This document shows positions 48,535-60,500 of a DNA stretch of 64,000 nucleotides, one piece after another. The notes below the pieces were generated by a model. That model was not told where the DNA came from. It saw nothing but the letters and a program-made list of their open reading frames with translations, and made no database searches. Positions within the stretch are counted from its first letter, which is position 1; every line of letters begins with the position of its first letter. The DNA comes from Branchinecta lynchi (taxonomy: Eukaryota; Arthropoda; Branchiopoda; Anostraca; Branchinectidae): assembly GCA_023053575.1 (NCBI GenBank), contig JAKZAP010000021.1, forward strand, positions 5,415,790-5,479,789, written 5' to 3'. Both the position numbers and the translations under genes were made by a program.

Positions 48535-51500
48535 CTTGAAAAAATAATAATAATTAAGCTAAAAATGCCACGAAAGCATGAAAATAAAAGAAAGGGCAAG
48601 CTCCAAAACTGTGAAATTTTGAAAATAAAACAATAGTGTATACATTGTTGTGTGGTGTAGTACCTGCTAAATGTCATATTTGCTTCGGAAAAGGACCAAC
48701 AAAGTAAGACAACACAACCAAGATAATAAACCAGAGTTTTATCAGCGACTTAAATAAGACGACAACTACTTTTGCAACATAAGGGAGCAAGTAAAACCTG
48801 AAATCCAATTCCTTACCACAGTCAGACTCGAGTAGTACATGGGCGACCGAGCAAATGATAAGTAGAAGGTCATCCAGTCAACATGGATGAGGTAAGCACA
48901 AAAGGTAAGTCGTCCAAGAACCATGAAGGGCTTCCAGGACAAAAATGTATTGATCGGACCTAGAAAATGACGCCGAGATAACTTAACCAAGTTCCAACCA
49001 GAGGATACTTTTAGAATCCAACTCCATGTTAAAGCACACGTCTTGACGAAAGCTGCACTCGTCTATTTAAAGCACAACAGAACTGAAAGCTAATCCTAAT
49101 TCAGTATCAGCCCGATGAATTTTTTTTTCTCAAAATAGTACTATGAGTAGTACGAAAAAGTAGCATGCAATACTAACTATGCTACTACATGCTTCTTCTT
49201 CATGGCTACCGTGTTACTGCAAACTACTATATGCTACTATTAGCAAGACCGGATGCTACTATGGCAAGACAGGATGCTACTGGATACTACTACATAAGAT
49301 GGATCAGTCAGAGGCACATTAAATGATAGTACTCTTTGCTATTACATAGTATTACATGTAACGTTTTCGTACTGCTACCATACTAATACGCAGGCTACAA
49401 ATTTTTCATCGGCAGCCTTCTTAAAAAAGCGCCATCAACAGTCTGCCTTTTTTCAGTATTCTTTCAACAGCTATTTTCATGTCGCGTCCCCGTCTCTTAT
49501 TGCATATTTGTATTGCTGCCCGTTGAAACGTATTAGCGTGAGGCTTTTCGGACATGAATACACTTTAGTCTGTCCTCTTTAGTCTTTCCACTTTAGTTTT
49601 TCCACTATAGTCTGTCCACTTTAGTCTTTCCACTTTAGTCTTTCCACTTAATTCTGTCCACTTCAGTGTGTACACTTTAGTCTGTTAAGTCGAAAGATTC
49701 TTCTTCCAGCCGATTTTGAGGGTTTTGATGGATACCTCGGAGCAGAATAACACTAGGAGTAGCGTCAAAACCTATGTTTTCCTTGCTTCGCAAACGGGCC
49801 ATACTCATAGCGCCGCCCACCACGTTTGCTGCATTTAAAGCGAGACAAACTTGCGGATTTAAACATTTCTAGTAAAGCTAAGTCTACACACATCGAGGAA
49901 ACAGGGGATAGTGTATGAAGAGTCTGAAGTTATTTGATCCAACGCTGGTGCACGATAGATTGAGTCTCAGTAGGTACGTTCGCTATCGCCATTGGTGCTA
50001 GTGTCGCTGCTATTCGAGTGTGTGTCACTTTTGTCAACTCTTGCTGCTACTCCTAGTGTTATTTTGCTCTGGGATAACTTAACCGCTACTACCAAGTACT
50101 CTAGTTCTGTTAGTTGACTTTGCCTACCGACTTTCGTCACACACAAGGAGGAGCCAACTCCTCCAACGGCCAATCCCGGGCCTCGGAACTACCGAGGCCC
50201 TACCCTACCTACCTAAAAATGACAAAATGCGAGCTACTTGTGATGAAAGTCGGTTCCACTTCCACCCCTTCAACATACGATTTTCAAATCTACTCGGGTC
50301 TACAGGAGTAGTCTCGACGTTCCCCGAGGACTCGCCCGAGGAATCAAGGGGAACGGCGAGAATAGAGGGAGTCACTCAACGTGGACTCCGCGTACGGAAA
50401 ACAGCGAGGACACTGGGAATGCTTCCAAAATCGATTTTGTTCTAAAAAAAAATATGCAGTTGACGAAATTATTCTGGTTCCACTTTATTTTGGTTTTGTT
50501 TATTCTGATTGTTTTAAAATAATTTTACAGTGTACTAACACCCCAAAAAATTGATTCCCCTCTGAATCTGAAATGGAGTCCTTTTCAATCAATCAATCAA
50601 GTTTAATCCGAATAGCTAAAAGCTAGAAAAGGAATAAATTTTGGATGATGGTGATCATAATCGGAGCATTCTCCGTCGGTTGGGACTCGCGAGAATACGG
50701 GTAGTGAGTCCCCGGGACAAACAAAAACGCGGATACTTCTCAAGTGGAGTTCTCGGGGAACGGCGAGAATACGCCTTGAGTCTTTTTTGAAGCGCTGTAT
50801 GTTGAGATAAAGCTCGTCCCACTTGAGTTTGTTTGAACTTATATACAATTCGTTGGCAAATGGGACTTTATCTTGGATAGAGCTGTTCGTGGTGGCACGG
50901 GCGACGAAGATAGCAAGAAATACGATAATTACCTCCATATCCAGTATCACACGCAAACACCACCCATCCAACACATATAGCCCATATGGTATGGGAAAAT
51001 CCTCCGTAGATAATCTGTACTTCCGGAGGCATTTCTGGATCGCCATCGGAGTAGCCGTACAATCCATAGACGACGGATGCGGCAGCGGCGCCAGATATAA
51101 GCCATCCCAAGAGAGCTAGAAGTCGCGTTATCCCCGGTTTGAGCTAAAAACAAAAAAAAAGTGGAGGTTATTTCGAGGGTCTGAAGGTCCGGTTACCCCC
51201 CCCCCCCCCCGCTTAGGGTACCCAGGCACGGGCAACCCATTGTACCTCTAGCTTTAGCTATGGTACTGTGTGATCGGAGACTCCGTCTGAGTCCCTCTTT
51301 CCTTCCTTAGCATTTTAGCCCCTTGGACACAAGCTTCTTCCAAAATTCGCAGTAATAAGCTTGGCTCCATTGTGTAATAGCGTTTGTTGATACGTGGTAA
51401 GGCTTCAAACATCACTGTTGTGTGGATGGCAGCGTGAAGTTACAGCATTTTACTTCAGAGACCATGAGCGTGTTCCATCCTACTTACCGTAGTTACTACG

Positions 51501-54500
51501 CATGACGTCATGAATTCTGTTTTTTTGCCGTCAAGGCTGAAACGATTTTTCTATTTTCCAGCAGGATCTTACGCCAGGGGCGAATCCGACCAATCACGTT
51601 ACAGAGATGCGCAGTTACTACGCTTACTACGCTCCCGAGCATGGTAAGCAAATGGTAACTATTAGTTACTATTCCGACAAGGTTGGAACGGTCAGCGTAG
51701 TAACTTTTCGTGAGGATGGAACGGAAATAGTAACTAATAGTAACTATTCTTAGAAGGGTGGAACACGCTCCATGTATATTTAAGCGGCCATTTTCACAAC
51801 ATCTCTCCGATACTTTATGAGCGTGGTCCACCCTCCTACAAATAGTGTTTATTAGTTACTATTTCCGTTCCAACCTCACCAAAAGTTACTACGCTGACCG
51901 TTCCAACCTTCTCGAAATAGTAACTATTTGCTTACCACGCTCGGGAGCGCAGTAAGTGTAGTAACGACTGATCTCTGTAACGTGATTGGTCAGATTCGCT
52001 CGTGGATGATATTCTGCTGGAAAATGAAAAAGTCGTTCCAACCTTGACGGCAAAAAGTCAGAATTCGTGACGTCGTGCGTAGTAACTACGTAAGTAGGAT
52101 GAAACACGTTCTATATCAAGCAATCAATCAAGTTTAATCCAAATAGCTAAAAAGCTAGAGGAGAAAAATATTCTTTGAGCCCAAGCTGACTTTGAAACAT
52201 TTATTCAAACAATGTTTACAACGGATACGTCAGCTATGATTTTTCATCAGCGATATTTCGGCCCTTCTTGGCAAGGGTCCTCGTCAGGCTGAAATACATG
52301 TCTGGGCTGTGAAAGTTCCGTACTTCGTAGATAAATATTCTTTGAGCCCAAGCTGACTTTGAAACATTTATTCAAACAATGTTTACAACGGATACGTCCT
52401 GACGAGGACCCTTGCCAAGAAGGGCCGAAATATCGCTGATGAAAAATCATAGCTGACGTATCCGTTGTAAACATTGTTTGAATAAAAGCTAGAGGAGGAA
52501 TACAAAATTTACAAAATACAATTACAAGTATGACTAGAAATAAATGATGGGATGAAACTGAGTAAAAATTGGGCAGAAGAATTAGCAGGATATGGAAAAA
52601 ATTGATTGCCAGTATTCCTCTCGGACCGACGCACGGAGACGGGAGGGGAGGGGGGGGGAAAGATGGACCATCGGGGGACAACACATTACCAAATTTGTTT
52701 GAAAGAGTATTTCTGTGCTCAAACACGCCAATGATCCTAGCGAAGAACGGGAAAGGTCACCAAACGAATCCTCAAAGTTGACTGAAATCCTATGCAAACG
52801 AATCAACAACGTTTGTTGTGGTAAAATTTCTGGTTCTTCGCTGGTCAAACGGCGATTCTTAGTTGGCACGAAGAGTTAGTATCAAGAGTATTTTCAAACT
52901 ACATTTTCTCGCCCCGCACAATGAATACTGTAGTGTTTATTTACATTGTTTTGTTTAAGTGTTTTAATATGTATATTTTACTTTTGTATTTTATTCATAC
53001 TTCGCTGTTACGCAAAAAGCGGGTCTTAAATAAATAAAAAAAAAATGTGGTTGGCTCAGGACGTCAGGAAGCATTTCTAGGAATTTATTTTCGGCTGCCC
53101 AGCGGTGTAAAAATAGAGTGGGAGGTGAGTCAGTTAATGTGCGACTGCCTTGAGTTATAACAATCCACCCTGAAGAAATTTCGAGAGTGGGTACGAAATG
53201 AAGCGTGACTGATAAGACTGAAGAAACGTTTCTTGTCAGGAAACTCAAAAACCTTATAAGGTTAGCAATGGACCAATAGGCTGAAGTAATTTGTATCAGG
53301 ACTCAAGATTGTTTATTCTTAACCTTTCAAGTGCAACTCTCCGCCCTTCGGCTCTTAAATGAACAGCAATGTTTTCCGGACGTCATCAAACTCTCTCACC
53401 AAGTCTGGTGTCGGTCCCTACGTACGGACTGGGGCTTCAGGTACCAGTAGAAATGTTCGAGACCAACATGATGAACAGGTCTCTTTCCTATTTACTTTCT
53501 TGGATACAGTGGAGTGAGAGCCTGACAGCCTCAGATGAGCAATAGATTATTCAAAGAGTATCTACACTGTCAGAAGTTTCATAACAGATAGCGTATAACA
53601 CTTATCGAGAATAAAACCTTTTCACTTAGAAATTAAGTGTTATGACCAATTAAGTTTGCACTATTTCGTGCCTAGATCTCCAACAACACCTTCAATTGGT
53701 AAAAATACTAACGGGAACGAAAGAAACATAACAGATAACATCCCAAAGTGTTATCTGTTGAAACCGCGCATCCTTCTGTTGTCGTTATGTAACTTCTGAC
53801 AGTGCAGTATTTTTACCTATTGAAGGTGTTGTTGGAGATCTAGGCACAAAATAGTATAAACTTAATTGGTCTTAACACTTTATTTCTAAGTAAAAAGGTG
53901 TTATTCTACAAAGTGTTATGCACAATATGTTATGAAACTTCTGACAGTGTAGCCACCTGTAACCCCCCCCCCCCCCAAGGCCGTATCCAGGGGGGGGGGG
54001 TTGCCCCCCCCCCCCCCCGAAACACACAACAAGTCATTTTTACAGGCTTTTCCCTCTGATCTATGGCACCCCCCCCCCCCCCCCCCCCCCGAAAAAAGTT
54101 TTTGGATACGGGCCTGCCCTCCCCCCCCACACCCACCCACTGGAGTCCGACTGGCTTGATTTTTCTTCGTTCCTGTTTTCCCATCAATAGTCATTCTTAG
54201 CAGGGACTAAGCCCCGCCCATAGCAGCGGTAACTGCACGGATATTTGGCCCGATGACATCACACAGGGTCTGGACGTGTATTGGCTAAGGGAGTAACTCT
54301 TGAGGGGTGTAGTAGTCCAGTGGAACACAGTACACTTGTACAACTTACAGTACAATATTAAAGTCAGATGATGGACATTCATGGCTTTGAGCGTACCGTG
54401 GAAGATTTTCTAGAGAGAGAGACAGATTAGTCCATTTTTAAACATTAATAGCATTGCTAAATTAATTTTCTTACATTGAAATAACAATCACTATGGTTCC

Positions 54501-57500
54501 GCGCAATGATCATTGATGTGAAAATTAGCACAAACGAGTTTCCGTATCAATTTGGTCGGACTTTAGGGGATTGAAGTTGATTTTGTTTCCAGGTTCGATG
54601 GTTGGGAGTGCTATTTCCTGTAACAGTGATTGGGGTTTGTACTAGCGAGGAGAAATTTGCCAAACTGCATTACCAGATGTTTCATCCGCACTTTTAGCAA
54701 TGATATATCTGTTGCTCTTTTCCGAACGGATTGGATTTTCTGTAAAAGGTACGCTGTTCAGTTCACCGAAACTGCCGGATCAGATACACCGTATTTTGGA
54801 ATACTGTAACTGAGAGTTCTTCGTACGATGGGAGTCTCAAGAGTAACTTCGCAAATCGAAAAATAAAACCCTTACTTTTGTACATTGAGCTGTAATGTTA
54901 ACTTACCCAGTGGGGTTTGACGTAGTCGGGTTGCTTCACTTTGTACAGAATCCACCCGAAGATCATCCCGACGAAGAAGGGAGGGTAGCGGAACCAGAAA
55001 ACTTGGTAGTAATGGTTAAGATATTCATTCAAACCCTCAAATTGGCTGAAAATAGAAACTTTCAAGTAAACCGCATTTATGCCCGACAAGTCTTACGTTA
55101 AGACGTTTTTACGTTTCAACGGGCAGCAATACAACTATTCGAGAAAGATTTTATTGTAATATTTATCTTCACAGACTGCTAAAGCAATTAATAATAATAC
55201 GCTAACAGGCACCAATTGTCCACTATATTAAACCTCGAACCTTGTTATCTGAGTAGGATAACATAACATAATTTCTTTTTTGCTCCGTCATTTTGTTATG
55301 GGTCATAACCGAAAAATAAAAAATATAAAGATACTATACTATATGTTTTGTAACATTGAACCAGTTTCGTACTTAGAAATACTACCAGTATCATTCCTTT
55401 TTGTAACAGAATACACGTAATATAATATGACTGTATATGTTCTTCAAGGTTCATGTTTTGTTGATTGCGTAAGTTTGGTGGCAAAATAGGGTCATAAAAA
55501 GCAGACCGAGGGAAAATCTACATACATTGTCGTTGTATTGCAGTGCAGAACATTAAAACACGAAAAGGATAATTCAAAAAACAATCTACTAGGTTTCACG
55601 ATAAGGTTTGGGACAGTTACATTTCTTCTCAATTCGGGATAGAACACAGATATTCATTTGAAAACATTATTATAGCTAATCAATCAAAACATGATTTTCA
55701 GGGGCAGATTTGTTTCCATTAATGTCTGCCACGAAAACAGAAGTGTGTCTGACAAAGAGTGTGTTCCATCCTCCTTACCGTAGTTACTACGCATGACGTC
55801 ACGAATTTTGCGGCGTCAGGGCTGGAACGCATTTATCATTTTTACGCAAATATTTCACCCCACGGGTCATCCGGCCAATCAAGTTACAGAGATCCGTAGC
55901 ATGGTAAGCAAATAGTTACCATTAGTTTATATTTCGAGAAGGTTGGAATGGTCAGCGAAGTAACTTTTTGGCGAGGCTGGAACGAAAATAGTAACTAATA
56001 GTTACTATTGTTAAAACGGTTGCACGCTCAAAGTCGACCCACCAGTTGAACCTCGCGGAAAAGTCGTTCTCTCTGATTTTCGGGGCGAAGAAATTCGCAA
56101 TAAATGGACGATCATGCTTAGGCCCTTGCCACACTGTAATAGAAGGATCTTCCGTTTTGCCTAAGATAATAGCTCATTTTATTATTTGAACATGAATTTT
56201 CAGTGAAATTGACTTCCAAGCAAAATTTAGAGCCAAAAAATCGAAAACACATGATGTTGTTTGTAAACTTTGAGCGACAGTCCTAGCCGCAGGCTTGTGA
56301 GCCACACAAACGAATTCCCAATAAATAGACGATCAGGCTTACGCCCTTCCCACACTGTACTAGAAAATATCTATTTTTTTCTTTGAACCTGACTTTTCAG
56401 TCAAATCTGAATTCCACGTCAAATTTCGAGCCAAAAAATCGAAAATTACCTGATGAGAGCTTGGTGACACTGGGCTCATTTCCTGGCTTTTTGGGTTGCA
56501 AAAGTAAAAAAAAGAAAAATAACAAGATACAACTAATTCTGATTGTTGTCGCTTTAAATTCAGGAGATCGATCCGAGCAAAACAGCGTGTATAATTATGT
56601 TACAGGAACCTTAATTGACCCCTAATTGCAGTCTGCTCATCATCCCCAAGCTGCCATAAAGCCATCAAATCTCACGGCCCCTAGAGATTTTCAGTTGTTT
56701 GTCGAATAGGCGGCTTTTTGAGCCCAGAGTGACCCTAGCCCCGAGTTGTTTGTAAAATTTGAGCGAGGCAAACGATCACAAACAATCGCGGAAACACTCT
56801 TCTCGAGCCGCAGCCTCTTTGCGGGATTGCGGAAAACGCCTAATATGCACAAATTACTTACAGGTTTGCTTTATTGAGGGTAAATGCAATAGGTGGCATA
56901 TCCCAAACTGACATGTACACTGCACCAAGTATGCCGCCTAGAAGCGTCACGACAGCTGTAAGTGCCACGCCGATCCGCTCGTATCGATACATTAGCCAGA
57001 CGAATAGCGTGGCTGGGACGAAAATTTGAAACTCGACAGCCAAATACCAGGTGACACTGAGACACTGAAAAGAGAAAAACGAATTCTGAAGGGAAATAGC
57101 CGAAGAAAGGACCGATAATATAATAATTAAAAAAGTCGACATGTCGTTAACCAAATTTAAATGCTTACCATACCCGATGAAACATTTATCTCACAATACT
57201 ACTATGACGCTGTACGAAAAAGAAGCATGCAGTACTAACTAATGCTACTACATGCTTCTACTTCAAGACTACCGTGTTACTGCTTTCTACTGCATGCTAC
57301 TATTAGCAAGACTGGGTGCTACTATGGCAAAACAGGATGCTACTGGATATCTCTGCTTAAGATTGGACCAGTCTGAGGCACATTAAATAATAGTATTCTT
57401 TACTATTACTTAGTATTGCATGCAACTTTTCGTACAACTATCATACAACTTCGCAGGCTACAAATTATTCATCGGGTCCTTCTCTCTCAAGTTTAGCTTC

Positions 57501-60500
57501 ATAAATAGAGAAATAATTTACTTTCCTTGAAAGCTCGTATTATACATCCAGGGTTGGTCACCAAGAACCAGGGTGTACGAGTTACTTCAAAATACTTTGG
57601 GTTACTCAGGGTTACTTTGGGTTACATTGGGTTACTTTGGGTTACATTGCATTGGGTTACACTGGGTTACTTTGGGTTACATTAGGTTACATTGGGTTAC
57701 TTTGAGATACTTTTGGGTTACTTTCAATTCAATTTCAATTTCGATTTCAATTTCAATTTCGTTTAATAATAAAAAAAAACATCATTATACTTCCAGCCTC
57801 ACCATAAGGCTCCCGCCTGGCAGTGGGTGGGGCTCACTTTTAATTCATAGCTTATTCATAGAATCAAATCAGACAAAGCAGAAGGAAAGCAAAAAGGAAA
57901 AGAAAACAAACTAAAGGAGAAAAAGAAAAAGAAGAAGGAAAAACTAACAAGAAAAAATCCACAGGTGTGCGAATGATCTTCCATCGAAAAAGGGTGTACG
58001 AAGTTACTTTTGGTGACCAGCCCTGGTTGTACATGCTAGCATTGGGTCGTCCGTCAAGCACATACACAATAAAACACTGAACCTCACACTACAGTCCCTA
58101 TTGCAAACAAAAAGTTTTTTTTGTTCCCTATTCCCTTGCCAGTTACACCTCAACGGTAGTTTTCCCCGAATCCGGCCCGGACTTTGTTTTTTGAAACGAC
58201 GGCCAAGTATCAGGAGATACCGATACATTTCGACAATAAAAATGATAATAAGAAAAAAAAAAAAAGACAGTCACACCTACATCCGAGTTCCATTGAAAGG
58301 CTTAAAGTTTAACCGAAAAGGGCTGGGATAGGACAATCAAGTTACCTATCACTTGTTCACTTAAATTGGCTTGAAGACCTGCTGAAAAAGCTTTACTTGG
58401 TTGTTCCGCTATTCGCGACTAATCGATTTTCAAATAGTGGAATTTCCGCGTGATTTGTGGTACCTCTACGCGCTTGTATTTTTGTTGTATGCCTTACGGG
58501 AAAGATTTCTGTTTTTTTCTCCAGGCACTAAGCAATTTTCAACTCAATTCAATTTATTTGATAATAAAGCCCAAATACGATGTTTTTTTTAGTCATAAAC
58601 AAGAATAAAATACGTTGTCAACAGAAAAGAAATAAAAATAAAAGGTCAGAAAAATGCTAAAGATCATTATACTGCTTTACGAAGCTCGGCAGAAAGCTTC
58701 TACTGTAACGCATGGTGTTACAGTAGATTGGGGTCAGTTTGGGAACCTTCTCAGCCACTTCTTGAGGGGGGGGGGGAGGACGAGATCTTACAGGAACAAA
58801 GGGTAGGGGAAGGAATGAACGGTACATAGGATGCTGGAGAAGGGAGAAGCCGAAGTTACGGCATAGTTTTTCACGGCGGGAAGAAAGAGATTCAGTTTTA
58901 AATTCGTTGAGGTAAAAAGAGTATGGTAGGGGGGAACCGCCATAGATAATTTGCAGCGGCTTCTGAACTCGCTGTATTTTATCAGTTTCACATTTGGTAA
59001 GAGGAAAGTGCCAAACCGGATAAGGGTTTTCGACTAAGGGTCGAATATGAAAGAGCAAAACATTACCTGTAGCTTGTCCTTAGGAACCCGAAACTTTTTC
59101 AGTGTTTTTAGCATTTGAAGTGTGCTGTTAGCTTTTTTTACAATTGTCTTTGTGTTTTCATGCCATGAAAGGTCAGAAGAGATCACTACACCTAGTAGCG
59201 TTGTTTTATCACTGAGGAGCCCAGGGTCGATAGGAGGTTCGAAAGACGGCCGAGTTTTCCTGAGAAAAGAAAAAGTCGTAACCGAGCACTTATCTTTATT
59301 CACGACCATATTCATTTCAGTTGCCTCTGAGGTTACCTGGTCGATCAAACCGGCAGCGTTGCTTTTCAAACCCTCAGATACGACTTCCGCTAGGGACAAA
59401 TCGTCAACGTATTTCCATCTATCCTCCAGCCCAGCAGCAATTTCATTTATCATGAGAAGGAAGCACAGCGGACCGATCAATCTCCCCAGTCTTCCCCAAT
59501 CTCCCCATTGCCCACTGAAAAGCCGCGTTTGTGTTGAGATTGAAATTTCCCGCGTCATAGCAGAATTTACGTTGTAAAGACGGACGCAGATATTCTGACC
59601 GTCATAACTATAACAGATCATAGAAAAAAAAAAATAATCCCTTTGCAGAATACAAATAATTCAGTGTATTCAGTCAAATGACAGAAAAATAAGTTGGCTT
59701 TTCAGTTACACTTAAAAAAAAACCTTGTCGAGGCCAAATAAGTTCGTTACCTAATGCTACCGCTAAACCCTGAAGAAAAAAAAAGTCATCTCTTCTACCT
59801 TCCCTTGCGACTTACAACACAATGACGGCGTTCTGTCTGTCCCGACAATGCTCCGATGAACATTGAAAAGTGAAAAGACATCTCTTCCGTCCGTAGACCG
59901 TACTGGCTGGATGACCTGACGGATCTACGTCAGGTCATCATACACAAATGACTGATCACTGTTACCGATTCTTTTCGCAGAAAAAAACGACTCTTTTTAA
60001 GACACAAACGGCTGTTGACAACATTGGGGGTAGGGGGGGGCAGTTGTCTGGTCCTTACTTTTGCCGAATGTGCGGACACTTGGACGAAAATATTTTTCAC
60101 GTAATTTGCGTATGTCCTGAGCTTTCAGACCTTCGTGGAGAAATTTTTGGTGTTAGTAATTGGGGGGAGGATTGGTTGGTACAAGTAATGGGAAGTAAAA
60201 TTTTCCTTTCGGTTTCCATGAACCACAGAGAAAGATTCCTGTAAATTAATATGTAAAATAGTTAGCATTTATTTGGTTTGTGTTTTTGATTTTTGTTGGT
60301 GTCTATTTTTTTCCCATGGCCTCTGTGCTTTTAGTGGAATAAATCTTATCTTATCTTATTATAGTCATTTTGAAAAGCTGATCGTGATCAAAGCCGCAGT
60401 AGGCTATGCCCAGTACATATTAGAAGACATGCAGTACTGGGACTTCATGGGTTTTGTAGTGGATTATTACACTTTAAATCTTGATGATGTAGGCTACAAA

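Noticed and set aside
52247..52726. 159-codon ORF on the minus strand
   Set aside because: Half of it lies in the foldback retroelement and half in low-complexity G-rich DNA; no family resemblance.
58441..58490. Peptide DLWYLYALV shared with 27.6 kb (DLWYLYVLV)
   Set aside because: Only ~27 bp of similarity; most likely a small dispersed repeat, not a protein domain.
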